64,000 nt of DNA from Rhizobium sp. R711 (GTDB taxonomy: Bacteria; Pseudomonadota; Alphaproteobacteria; Rhizobiales; Rhizobiaceae), in the NCBI RefSeq assembly GCF_002211365.1, contig NZ_LOKZ01000034.1:62001-126000 (forward strand), written 5' to 3'. The position numbers and the translations under genes are program-made. Numbering within the stretch: position 1 is the first letter of the stretch; each line of letters starts with the position of its first letter. Below are positions 8,352 through 16,540 of the stretch, one piece after another. The notes beneath the pieces were generated by a model, which did no database searches, was not told the origin of the DNA, and worked only from the letters and a program-made list of their open reading frames with translations.

Positions 8352-9479
8352 TCAGAACCTGGCTTTCAGCATCCTGGTGCAGACCAGGCTGACCGCGAGT
8401 GGAACCAGCAACACCGCCAACCCGACGCGCAACCCGGACATCTCCGCGATGAAGCCGATCAGAGGCGGACCGATCAGAAAGCCGGTAAGCGCCATGAAGG
8501 ACAGGATGGCGACATTGGCGGCCGCCGGTCGATCCCTCAGGCTTGCTGCGGCGGTCACCGCCAGCGGAAAGCCGACCGATACACCGATCCCGACCAAGGC
8601 AAAACCTGCCAGCGTCAAAAGGCTGTGCCAGGCAAAAACGACGATAAGCATGCCGACGAGAGCAGCTGCGCCGCAGCCACGAGCCAGCGCGATTGCCCCA
8701 AAACGCTGTTTCAGATGATCGCCGCTGAAGCGGCCCGCTGCGACCATCATCGCGAAAATCGTATATCCGATACCGGTCATCATGCCGTCGGTCTGGAAAA
8801 CACCCTTGAGATAGACGGCGGACCAGTCGGCGATCGCTCCTTCTGTCATCGTAATTCCGAAGACGAAGGCGCAGATACCGAGCAGAGCGCTGCTTGGCAG
8901 CTTGAACGGCATATGCGGCGGAGCCGCACCAGCCTCGCGATCGGGCGGCAGGCCGAGGCTTGCTACAATGGCAAACGGCAAAACGACGAAGGCAGCAGCC
9001 ATGATCGCCCATTCGGCGGGCGCGGCAATTGCCACCATTCCCGAACCAAGCAGGCTGCCGGCCATGATGCCCAGGCTCCAGAAGCCGTGGCAGCGGTTCA
9101 TGATAATCGAGCCGGTATCCTTTTCAGCACGATCTGCTTCAACATTCAGCCCCAGCTCCAGCGTCGACATAGCAACGCCAAGCAGCGCAAGCGCGATGAA
9201 GAGTTCCAGCGGCGTGCGCGAGAAGGCGGGAAGGCAGACAATCACCAAGAAGACGAAGAATCCCGCGATGACGGTGGTTTTGCCGCCAATGCGCGATACC
9301 ACTCGTCCGGCGACAGGCAGCGTCGACAGAATACCGACCGGCATGCCGAACAGCGCCAAGGCAAGATCGGCCGGACCAAGCTCAAGACGAGCCTGGATTT
9401 CGGGAATGCGCGGCAACCAGCTGCCGAACGCAATCGGCTGCAGAAAAAAGATAGCCATGACAAGTTTTTGGAAGGACAT
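8352..9479 (-). CDS. MFS transporter, YbjJ-like
   Basis: A twelve-helix major facilitator protein (375 residues from the ATG at 9479). The N-terminus FGSWLPRIPEIQ and the helix 4-5 region ELGLNVEADR resemble the YbjJ group of unknown substrate. The frame continues to a TTG at 9590 that would overlap the murI stop, but that extension is Arg-rich and would contain a palindrome (CAATAG-CCC-CTATTG, 9535-9549) that looks regulatory, so I prefer the ATG. It is co-directional with murI and trmJ. Confidence 0.82.
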   Translation of the reverse strand: MSFQKLVMAIFFLQPIAFGSWLPRIPEIQARLELGPADLALALFGMPVGILSTLPVAGRVVSRIGGKTTVIAGFFVFLVIVCLPAFSRTPLELFIALALLGVAMSTLELGLNVEADRAEKDTGSIIMNRCHGFWSLGIMAGSLLGSGMVAIAAPAEWAIMAAAFVVLPFAIVASLGLPPDREAGAAPPHMPFKLPSSALLGICAFVFGITMTEGAIADWSAVYLKGVFQTDGMMTGIGYTIFAMMVAAGRFSGDHLKQRFGAIALARGCGAAALVGMLIVVFAWHSLLTLAGFALVGIGVSVGFPLAVTAAASLRDRPAAANVAILSFMALTGFLIGPPLIGFIAEMSGLRVGLAVLLVPLAVSLVCTRMLKARF

Positions 9480-9534
9480 GCGAAGCCTGGCGGGACGAAT
9501 CACATCCCACAGTCTGCGCAGTCGCCTGGCTTTG

Positions 9535-9549
9535 CAATAGCCCCTATTG
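9535..9549. promoter_or_regulatory. Short palindrome upstream of the YbjJ-like gene
   Basis: CAATAG-CCC-CTATTG, a perfect 6-bp inverted repeat, 56 bases before the preferred ATG of the MFS gene. It could be an operator or a weak hairpin. No regulator gene adjoins it. Confidence 0.3.
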
Positions 9550-9586
9550 TATCGAGATGAAGACGGGCTTGGCGCGAGCGCCTGAT

Positions 9587-10387
9587 TCAAGCCTTGAGAC
9601 CAAATCCCTGCATCAGCCGCCGCGTCGCAAAATCGGGATTGCCAGAGGTGAAGACCGCGAAGTCGAAACTATCAGGGTGCACGCCATCGACGACCTGCGG
9701 CACGAGGCTGCGGGCACGCCGCGCGATTGCCTCCGCCGGATCGAGCCAATCGACCGGCCAGGGTGCTAGCCGACGGAAAACATTGGCCATGAAGGGATAA
9801 TGCGTACAGGCAAGAACCACGATATCGGTCTTGGAACCATCCTTCTCCACGAAGCACTGGTCGATCTCGGAAAGCACGGCCTCATCGGATACAGCATCGC
9901 CGCGAATATAAGCCTCTGCTATTCGCGCCAGATTTTCCGAGCCGACCAGGCGCACATGGCACTGCTGCGCGAAGGATTGAATCAGGTCGCGCGTATAGGC
10001 GCGCTTCACCGTGCCAGGCGTCGCCAGAACCGAGACGAGCCCTGAGCGCGTCCGCTCAGCGGCCGGCTTGATCGCCGGTACCGTGCCGACGAAGGTCATC
10101 CGCGGAAACGCCGCACGCAAGTCGGCGCCGACAAGCGTAAAGGCCGTATTGCATGCGATGATGCAGACCTCGGGATCATGCTCCGCAAGCAGCTTGGCGA
10201 AAAGGCCGATGATCCGTTCCTTCAGCGCCTGCTCTTCCCAGCCGCCATAGGGAAAGCCGGCGTCGTCTGCGATGTAGATGAAGCCACGCTCCGGCATCAG
10301 CACGCGCGCTTCGCGCAAGACGGTCAGCCCTCCGATGCCGGAATCGAAGACCATAACCGGTTTCAGCTCATTCAGCGCTGCTGTCAT
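9587..10387 (-). CDS. murI: Glutamate racemase
   Basis: Cytoplasmic cofactor-independent racemase supplying D-glutamate for peptidoglycan. It has DSGIGG at residues 15-20, the first catalytic Cys at 79 (IACNTA) and the second at 194 (ACTHYP). Length (266 residues) is normal. Its start lies 20 bp inside the end of trmJ on the same strand, so the two are probably translationally coupled. Confidence 0.95.
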   Translation of the reverse strand: MTAALNELKPVMVFDSGIGGLTVLREARVLMPERGFIYIADDAGFPYGGWEEQALKERIIGLFAKLLAEHDPEVCIIACNTAFTLVGADLRAAFPRMTFVGTVPAIKPAAERTRSGLVSVLATPGTVKRAYTRDLIQSFAQQCHVRLVGSENLARIAEAYIRGDAVSDEAVLSEIDQCFVEKDGSKTDIVVLACTHYPFMANVFRRLAPWPVDWLDPAEAIARRARSLVPQVVDGVHPDSFDFAVFTSGNPDFATRRLMQGFGLKA

Positions 10388-11198
10388 CTTCCGATTGTTC
10401 CTTGACGTCGACGGGCGGCCGGCTCCCGCGCGGATATTTCCGCGAGAAGCGGTCGAGGGAGGAGATAACGCCGCGCAACACGCTGATTTCTTGCTCCGTG
10501 AAGGCGCGGCGAGAAAGGACTGCGCGCAGGTTGTCCACCATTTTGGGCTTTTTCGCGGGTGGATGGAAATAATTGCGCGCTTCCAGCGCTTCTTCCAACT
10601 GGTCGTAGAGACCGAAGAGCTGTTCTTTCGTGGATTGCGTTTGCGACATTGCCTGGAAGGGAACGCTGCCGACGTCCGCCATCCCCGATTTCATCCATTC
10701 ATAGGACATCAGAAGCACCGCTTGGGCAATGTTGAGCGAGGCGAAGGCGGGGTTGACCGGGAAAGTCACGATCTCATCGGCCAGCGCGACTTCTTCGTTG
10801 GTCAGCCCCCAGCGCTCGCGGCCGAACAGGATGCCGGTGCCCTCACCTGCGCGGAACTTCGCCCGCAGCGTTTCCGCTGCCACCACCGGCGATCGTACCG
10901 GCTTGAAGCCGTCCCGCTCGCGCGCCGTCGTCGCATAGACAAAGTTCAGGTCGGCGATCGCCTGTTCCAGCGTCTCGAAGACCTTCGTGCCTTCGATCAC
11001 ATGATCCGCCTTCGAGGCGGCAGCCTGTGCCTTTTCGTTCGGCCAACCATCACGCGGATTGACCAGCCTCAAGTCCACCAGGCCGAAGTTCGCCATGGCG
11101 CGCGCGACCATGCCGATATTCTCCCCCATCTGGGGTTCGACGAGAATGACAACCGGGCCTTCCGTGAGAAGTTGCCGCTCGCTGTTCGTGCCTGCCAT
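10368..11198 (-). CDS. trmJ: tRNA (cytidine/uridine-32-2'-O)-methyltransferase TrmJ-like
   Basis: A SpoU/TrmH-superfamily (SPOUT) methyltransferase of 276 residues, group 1. The knot motifs are visible: ENIGMVARAMANFGL near the N-terminus, FGRERWGLTNEE in the middle, and PAFASLNIAQAVLLM toward the end of the domain, followed by a helical C-terminal extension typical of TrmJ. The family 2'-O-methylates position 32 of the tRNA anticodon loop using SAM. I start at 11198 (AAAGGA upstream) rather than at 11252. With ttcA this gives two position-32 tRNA modifiers in one window. Its stop overlaps murI. Confidence 0.85.
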   Translation of the reverse strand: MAGTNSERQLLTEGPVVILVEPQMGENIGMVARAMANFGLVDLRLVNPRDGWPNEKAQAAASKADHVIEGTKVFETLEQAIADLNFVYATTARERDGFKPVRSPVVAAETLRAKFRAGEGTGILFGRERWGLTNEEVALADEIVTFPVNPAFASLNIAQAVLLMSYEWMKSGMADVGSVPFQAMSQTQSTKEQLFGLYDQLEEALEARNYFHPPAKKPKMVDNLRAVLSRRAFTEQEISVLRGVISSLDRFSRKYPRGSRPPVDVKEQSEDDSSAE

Positions 11199-11642
11199 GA
11201 CGCTGGATCCTTTTGTTACGGCCGGAATAGCCAAGCCGCGCCGAAACGGCAAGGGTCAAGCATTCGGAGAGCCTGTCCAGCGTCGAGCCGACCATCTCTG
11301 CGCCGAGGCGCGGGCCGGCATGTGATAGCGGCAAGTGCTGTCGGGACGAACCTTTGCTCTTGCGGTCAACGAGGAAACACTTCCACTGGTGGGAAGCGCA
11401 CCGGTTGGAACTCGTAAGCCCATCGAAATCCTTGGCCATGATCTGCCGGACCTGTCCCCGCCCGGTGACAACAGGCCGCGGAAAGTTGCCCTCGCCTCAT
11501 TCGCGACCTCGATGCCGGTGATCAAGGGGGATTTTCGCCAGCCATCGAAGCTTCGCTGTCCCTCCGCGTAACCACAGATTACAATGCAAAGCCTAGCGCG
11601 CAGCCCACCTCGGAACAGTACGGCCCACAGTCGTCCGAGCCA
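11199..11642. other. 444-base gap with no convincing gene
   Basis: Small open frames on both strands here (about 80-90 codons) lack a good ribosome-binding site and have compositions like antisense shadows. A weak promoter-like pair (CTTGCC and TATTCC) lies just before trmJ. I see no repeat, hairpin or RNA gene I can defend. Confidence 0.4.
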
Positions 11643-12173
11643 TTATTGGCCTTTGGCGATCTGCACCATCGTGTTCTTGAGCGAATTCGGTGGCTGGCCT
11701 GGGTCGCCCTCGGTGACGATATCATCGATGACAGGCTTGCCGCCCTCATCGAGCACCTCGAACCGCACGGTGGTCACGGCCTGCTTGTCCGACCCGTCAT
11801 CCATGCACGTCGCCTTCTTGAACGTGACGACCACTTCCGTCGCGCCGTCAGCGACGGACTTCGGCGTGTACGTCAAATCCTCGAGAGGGCAAGCATCTTC
11901 GCCATTGACGATGACGTCGTAGTCGAAGGGGGAAACACCATCCTCGTCGGCAGCAGGATTCTGGATGGCGGCCTGGTACTTAGTCACGAAATCCTTGCTG
12001 TATAACCGTGAAAGCTTGCTCGGATCGAAGATGTCGATCCAATCGCTGTCTGCTCCCGACCAGTTCTTGATCGTCGCATCCATAACCTCTTTTACAGGCG
12101 CTGTAACGTCGGCGGCGAGCATCGGGCACGTCGAACCGAGCAGGATCGCAAGGACAAGGGAAATCTTCTTCAT
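11643..12173 (-). CDS. Secreted hypothetical protein, DUF3828-like
   Basis: A 176-residue exported protein starting with a clear signal peptide (MKKISLVLAILLGS, cleavage near LAADV). The mature part has two cysteines (GEDACPLED and KKATCMDDG) that could form a disulfide, and a beta-rich C-terminal half. It vaguely resembles small periplasmic DUF3828 proteins, but I cannot be sure. The upstream open frame to 12275 is basic and lacks a signal, so the ATG at 12173 is preferred although its ribosome-binding site is poor. It is divergent from icd. Confidence 0.7.
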   Translation of the reverse strand: MKKISLVLAILLGSTCPMLAADVTAPVKEVMDATIKNWSGADSDWIDIFDPSKLSRLYSKDFVTKYQAAIQNPAADEDGVSPFDYDVIVNGEDACPLEDLTYTPKSVADGATEVVVTFKKATCMDDGSDKQAVTTVRFEVLDEGGKPVIDDIVTEGDPGQPPNSLKNTMVQIAKGQ

Positions 12174-12267
12174 GACGAATATCCAGGCAATGGTTTTGCG
12201 CCGGAGACTAGCCATTTTCCTCCGCTTGGCAATGGCCGCAAAAACACGATCCCCTTCCTGCTTCCGG

Positions 12268-12296
12268 CTTTGCACTCCCGGCCCACAATGCTATAG
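12268..12296 (+). promoter_or_regulatory. Predicted sigma-70 promoter of icd
   Basis: CTTTGC (12268-12273), 17 bases, then CTATAG (12291-12296). The rhizobial consensus is CTTGAC-N17-CTATAT, so this matches 9 of 12 with exact spacing. Transcription would start near 12303, giving a leader of about 58 bases. Confidence 0.5.
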
Positions 12297-12360
12297 CGCT
12301 CGGGATTTGACATCACCCACCCGGGACGCAAGTCCCTTCCAAGCTTAACGAGGCAGATAC

Positions 12361-13572
12361 ATGAAGAAGATCAAGGTCGCCAATCCCGTCGCCGATCTCG
12401 ACGGCGATGAAATGACTCGCATCATTTGGCAGCTCATCAAGGATAAGCTGATCCATCCGTATCTCGACCTTGAGATCGATTATTTCGACCTTTCCGTTGA
12501 AAACCGCGACGCCACCAACGATCAGGTGACGATCGACGCCGCCAACGCCATCAAGAAGCATGGCGTCGGCATCAAGTGCGCAACGATCACGCCTGATGAG
12601 GCACGCGTCAAGGAATTCAACCTCAAGCAGATGTGGAAGAGCCCGAACGGCACGATCCGCAACATCCTTGGCGGCGTTATCTTCCGCGAGCCGATCATCT
12701 GCAAGAACGTCCCGCGTCTCGTTCCGGGCTGGACACAGCCGATCGTTGTCGGCCGTCATGCCTTCGGCGACCAGTACCGCGCGACCGACTTCAAATTCCC
12801 GGGCAAGGGCAAGCTGACGATCAAGTTCGTCGGCGAAGACGGCCAGGTCATCGAAAAAGAAGTCTTCGACGCACCGGGCGCCGGCGTGGCAATGGCGATG
12901 TACAACCTCGACGAGTCGATCCGCGAATTCGCCCGCGCCTCGATGATGTATGGCCTGATGCGCAAGTGGCCGGTCTACCTGTCGACCAAGAACACCATCC
13001 TCAAGGCCTATGACGGCCGTTTCAAGGACATCTTCGAAGAAGTCTACGAGACCGAGTTCAAAGATCAGTTCAAGGAAATCGGCATCACCTACGAGCACCG
13101 CCTGATCGATGACATGGTTGCTTCGGCGCTGAAGTGGTCCGGCGGCTACGTCTGGGCCTGCAAGAACTATGACGGCGACGTCCAGTCGGACACGGTTGCC
13201 CAGGGCTTCGGCTCGCTCGGTCTGATGACTTCGGTTCTCTTGACTCCGGATGGCAAGACTGTTGAAGCCGAAGCTGCACACGGCACGGTTACCCGCCATT
13301 ACCGCCAGCACCAGAAGGGCCAGGAGACCTCGACGAACTCGATCGCATCGATCTTCGCCTGGACCCGTGGCCTCGCGCACCGCGCCAAGCTCGATGACAA
13401 CGCCGAACTCGCAAAGTTCGCCGCCACGCTCGAAAAGGTCTGCGTCGACACCGTCGAGGCCGGCTTCATGACCAAGGATCTGGCGTTGCTCATCGGCCCC
13501 GATCAGCCTTGGCTCTCCACCACCGCCTTCCTCGACAAGATCGACCAGAACCTGCAGAAGGCCATGGCATAA
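12361..13572 (+). CDS. icd: NADP-dependent isocitrate dehydrogenase
   Basis: A TCA-cycle enzyme oxidising isocitrate to 2-oxoglutarate and CO2 with NADP. The 403-residue length and sequence (MKKIKVANPVADLDGDEMTR, then SPNGTIRNILGG and AEAAHGTVTRHYR) place it in subfamily II, the dimeric eukaryote-like type common in rhizobia rather than the E. coli type. The substrate and metal region with DMVASALKW is intact. It is monocistronic: a promoter-like element lies upstream and a strong terminator follows. Confidence 0.97.
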   Translation: MKKIKVANPVADLDGDEMTRIIWQLIKDKLIHPYLDLEIDYFDLSVENRDATNDQVTIDAANAIKKHGVGIKCATITPDEARVKEFNLKQMWKSPNGTIRNILGGVIFREPIICKNVPRLVPGWTQPIVVGRHAFGDQYRATDFKFPGKGKLTIKFVGEDGQVIEKEVFDAPGAGVAMAMYNLDESIREFARASMMYGLMRKWPVYLSTKNTILKAYDGRFKDIFEEVYETEFKDQFKEIGITYEHRLIDDMVASALKWSGGYVWACKNYDGDVQSDTVAQGFGSLGLMTSVLLTPDGKTVEAEAAHGTVTRHYRQHQKGQETSTNSIASIFAWTRGLAHRAKLDDNAELAKFAATLEKVCVDTVEAGFMTKDLALLIGPDQPWLSTTAFLDKIDQNLQKAMA

Positions 13573-13593
13573 GCCAGAACCAATATCGGAATG

Positions 13594-13618
13594 GACGGCG
13601 GGGATTTCCCCGCCGTTT
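13594..13618 (+). terminator. icd terminator
   Basis: ACGGCGGGG pairs with CCCCGCCGT around a short TT-rich loop, followed by TTTTCGTTT. It begins about 20 bases after the icd stop. Confidence 0.88.
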
Positions 13619-13650
13619 TCGTTTCAGCGACAAGTAAGGGGAACAAAAGG

Positions 13651-14097
13651 ATGACCACTACGATCCGTCCGCTGCAGCCATCCGACCGAGGCGCCTGGGA
13701 GCCGCTTTGGGCCGGCTATCAACGCTTCTATGAGGTCGTCATCCCGCCGGAGACAACGGAGCTGACCTGGGCGCGCTTTCACGATCCGACCGAGGACATG
13801 CACGCGCTTGGCGCCTTCGACGATAGCGGCCGCCTCGTTGGTATCGTCCACGCGATTTTCCACCGTTCGACCTGGCTGCCGAAATGGACCTGCTATCTCC
13901 AGGACCTCTATGTCGATGACACCCAGCGCGGTGTCGGTGCTGGCGCTGCCCTCATTGACGCCGTCGCTGATCTCGCTCGCGAGAACGGAGCTGGTCGGCT
14001 TTACTGGATGACGCACGAAACAAACGCCACCGCGCGAAGACTCTACGACAGGATCGCTGAGCGATCCGGCTTCATCCAATATCGCAAGGCGCTTTAG
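13651..14097 (+). CDS. GNAT-family N-acetyltransferase
   Basis: A 148-residue acetyl-CoA-dependent acyltransferase. Motif A is seen as LYVDDTQRGVGAGAALID (residues near 87-104), including the R-G-x-G-x-G/A pyrophosphate loop, and a C-terminal motif B lies around MTHETNATARRLYDR. The start with AAAAGG directly before ATG is chosen over 13591, which would lie in the icd terminator. The acyl acceptor is unknown. It may be transcribed with the GST gene about 100 bp further on. Confidence 0.88.
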   Translation: MTTTIRPLQPSDRGAWEPLWAGYQRFYEVVIPPETTELTWARFHDPTEDMHALGAFDDSGRLVGIVHAIFHRSTWLPKWTCYLQDLYVDDTQRGVGAGAALIDAVADLARENGAGRLYWMTHETNATARRLYDRIAERSGFIQYRKAL

Positions 14098-14203
14098 ATA
14101 GTTATCCACTTTGCGCACGACGGTTCTGTCCTATTTCCCTCATGGCGAGCCTTGATCCGCTGCGTTCAGATGGAGGAACACCGAAGGAAGCGAGGAGGAG
14201 TAC

Positions 14204-14824
14204 ATGAGAGACGAACTGGTATTTTATACGAACCCTATGTCGCGCGGTCGTATCGCCCGCTGGATGCTGGAAGAGACAGGCGTACCGTACAAAACAGAGA
14301 TCATGACCTTCGGTGGAACTATCAAGTCGCCGGAATACCTCGCCGTCAACCCGATGGGCAAAGTTCCTGCGATCCGCCACGGCAAGACGGTGGTGACGGA
14401 ATGCGCCGCCATCTGCGCCTACCTGGCCGATACCTTTCAGGAGGCCGGCCTTGCTCCAAAACCGGACGAGCGCGGCAGCTATTATCGCTGGATGTTCTTC
14501 ACCGCAGGCCCTCTCGAAGCGGCAGTGACCAACAAGGCCTTGGGCTTCGAAACGCCACCCGACAAGGCACGCATGGCCGGATATGGCAGCTACGCGGATG
14601 TGATGAACACGTTGGAGCGCGCCGTCAGCGCCTCGCCCTATGTCACCGGTGACCGCTTCACGGCAGCCGACGTCTACGTCGGCTCGCATATCGGCTGGGG
14701 CATGGGCATCGGCACCCTCGAGAAGCGCCAGGCCTTCGCAGACTATCTCGGCCGCGTCACCGATCGCCCGGCTTACAAGCGCGCCGTCGCAATCGATGAC
14801 GAGGCCATGAAGGCCGCACAATAG
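14204..14824 (+). CDS. Glutathione S-transferase family protein
   Basis: A 206-residue GST with an N-terminal thioredoxin-like domain (LVFYTNPMSRGRIARWM; NPMGKVPAI with the cis-Pro; then VVTECAAICAYLAD, the usual glutathione-binding E-C/S element) and a helical C-terminal domain with VTGDRFTAADVYV. GAGGAGGAG before the ATG is a very strong ribosome-binding site. Substrates are unknown; likely roles are electrophile detoxification or thiol-dependent reduction. Its 3' end meets the AraC regulator convergently with 10 bases between them. Confidence 0.9.
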   Translation: MRDELVFYTNPMSRGRIARWMLEETGVPYKTEIMTFGGTIKSPEYLAVNPMGKVPAIRHGKTVVTECAAICAYLADTFQEAGLAPKPDERGSYYRWMFFTAGPLEAAVTNKALGFETPPDKARMAGYGSYADVMNTLERAVSASPYVTGDRFTAADVYVGSHIGWGMGIGTLEKRQAFADYLGRVTDRPAYKRAVAIDDEAMKAAQ

Positions 14825-14834
14825 CAACCGGATG

Positions 14835-15686
14835 CTAGACCAGCGGCATGTGAATGTCAGTCAGGAGTTCGGTCGGCGGTACATCACGTGGGTTGTTGAG
14901 ATATTCCTCAAACATAACGCTGTCGCGAAGTTTCCTGCCCGAAGCGGGCAACCATTCCGCATAGAGCCAATGGTAGGCCTTGTACATGTCGGCGTAAGGT
15001 CCCTTGTGACGCAGCACGGCGTATTCCCCTCCGTCGAGTGTACGAGTTTCGAACGGCGCCGCCACCGCAACCTCGCCTTCGACGGTAACGCATGCGACCG
15101 AGCGGAGCTTTTCGGCAGGCACAATGTCGGGATCATCGAGATAGACACCGATCATGCGCATCGTGGGCTTGGCAAGTCCACGAGCAAAAAGCGTGCCGAA
15201 CAAGGTCTCGAATGCCTTGCCGATCTGCATGTACGAGCCGATATGCGGCACGCCAAGCAATTGAATTGGCTCGATCTTCCGTAGGGTAATGTCAAACATG
15301 GTTGCGGTCTTTCCGTAAGGTGAGGGTTCGAAGGCTTTGTGGCTTCCCTCCTTCCGGTACTGTGCTGGCGGCATGCCATAGACCGATTTGAAGATGCGGT
15401 TGAAGGACTGGAGGTTGGGATAGCCTGATCGCCTTGCTATCTCCCGGACAGAAAGATCCGTGGCAACGATGTCGCCGGCGGCACGATGCAGCCTTAATCG
15501 CTTGACGGTCGCCGCGAGTGTCTCGCCATGAACCGCGCGATAGATCCTGTGCCAGTGGTAGCTCGACATGCAGGCGATGCCGGCAAGGTTGTCCATGTCG
15601 AGCTCCTCGTCGAGATGATCATGGATATAGGCCGATACCCGTCTGAGACGGTTTTCGTAGAGCGCCCATGCCGTTTCGCCATTCAT
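14835..15686 (-). CDS. AraC-family regulator with GyrI-like effector domain
   Basis: A 283-residue regulator with the DNA-binding domain at the N-terminus (about residues 16-113): two helix-turn-helix units with LAGIACMSSYHWHRIYR and ARRSGYPNLQSFNRIFK. The remainder (about 130-283) is a GyrI/Rob-type ligand-binding domain, as in Rob, SoxS-like and multidrug-binding regulators. Such proteins sense hydrophobic or cationic compounds. It is divergent from a LysE exporter with 126 bp between them, so that exporter is the natural target. Confidence 0.88.
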   Translation of the reverse strand: MNGETAWALYENRLRRVSAYIHDHLDEELDMDNLAGIACMSSYHWHRIYRAVHGETLAATVKRLRLHRAAGDIVATDLSVREIARRSGYPNLQSFNRIFKSVYGMPPAQYRKEGSHKAFEPSPYGKTATMFDITLRKIEPIQLLGVPHIGSYMQIGKAFETLFGTLFARGLAKPTMRMIGVYLDDPDIVPAEKLRSVACVTVEGEVAVAAPFETRTLDGGEYAVLRHKGPYADMYKAYHWLYAEWLPASGRKLRDSVMFEEYLNNPRDVPPTELLTDIHMPLV

Positions 15687-15812
15687 GTCAGAACCTCATG
15701 CAAGTCGATCGCGGCAGAAAAGCATACCGCGATTTGACAAATCCTGCGGACTTGCGCCGCCAGCGAATCCTGATAGATCGGAATTCCGGCTCGAACCCAA
15801 GAGGATTTCAAA

Positions 15813-16445
15813 ATGCCGGACTTTTCAACAATCATACTCTTTGCCGTCGCCGCCCTGGTGCTGACCGCAACACCCGGCCCAGATATGCTGCTGATCGCCT
15901 CCCGCAGCATAAGCCAGGGACGCGCAGCCGGATTTCTGACTTATGCGGGCATCGCGCTCGGCACCTATTGCCATGCCCTCGCCGCAGCTCTCGGGCTTTC
16001 CCAGCTCTTTCTGACCGTGCCGGTCGCCTACGATGTCGTTCGCTTGGCGGGGTGCTCTTATCTTCTCTATCTCGCATACAAGACGATTCGGTCGGAGCGG
16101 ACAGCTTTTGCTCCAGCCTCGACGCTCACGAGGCTCGCGGGAAAGCGGATATTCCTTGCAGGACTAGCGACGAATCTCCTGAACCCCAAGATGGCGCTCT
16201 TCGTCGTGGCGTTGTTTCCGCAGTTCGTCCGCCCCGGCGGCGGCTCCATGGTTGTACAGATGCTTGTGCTAGCGAGTGTTTTGAATGGCATCGGCTTCAT
16301 CGTGAACGGCGCCGTCATCATTCTGGGAAGCAAGATACGCACACGTCTGAGCGCTGCGACCCGTTTCCCCAAGCTGCCGCAATATTTGCTGGCAAGCGTG
16401 TTCACTGGCCTTGCGTGCCGTCTCGCTGTGCAAACGAGAAGCTGA
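15813..16445 (+). CDS. LysE/RhtB-family exporter
   Basis: A 210-residue membrane exporter with the N-terminal ATPGPDML signature and the repeat-half motif LLNPKMALFV near residues 126-135. It is a second, distinct member of the family seen at 589-1188 and closer to the threonine/homoserine exporters. Divergence from the AraC/GyrI regulator suggests regulated export of an amino acid or toxic analogue. The gene ends before a hairpin shared with alaS. Confidence 0.9.
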   Translation: MPDFSTIILFAVAALVLTATPGPDMLLIASRSISQGRAAGFLTYAGIALGTYCHALAAALGLSQLFLTVPVAYDVVRLAGCSYLLYLAYKTIRSERTAFAPASTLTRLAGKRIFLAGLATNLLNPKMALFVVALFPQFVRPGGGSMVVQMLVLASVLNGIGFIVNGAVIILGSKIRTRLSAATRFPKLPQYLLASVFTGLACRLAVQTRS

Positions 16446-16476
16446 AACCAGTCAGTAGCACGCGCACAAATACAAA

Positions 16477-16507
16477 CCGGCTGCGAAATACGTCATTTCG
16501 CAGCCGG
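16477..16507 (-). terminator. alaS terminator
   Basis: A 13-bp stem CCGGCTGCGAAAT / ATTTCGCAGCCGG around a five-base loop. Read on the minus strand it is followed by TTTGTATTTGT. It could also stop the converging LysE transcript. Confidence 0.75.
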
Positions 16508-16540
16508 CTCAGATTTCAGACTATTACCAGTTATTGCGCC

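Noticed and set aside
11256..11571. Small genes in the gap after trmJ (78-89 codons on both strands)
   Set aside because: No ribosome-binding site, no conserved-looking content, and both strands equally open.
12313..13380. A 355-codon open frame opposite icd
   Set aside because: The icd protein is certain; the opposite frame has no recognisable features.
14098..14203. DnaA box (TTATCCACT) between the GNAT and GST genes
   Set aside because: A single short word with no companions; expected by chance.
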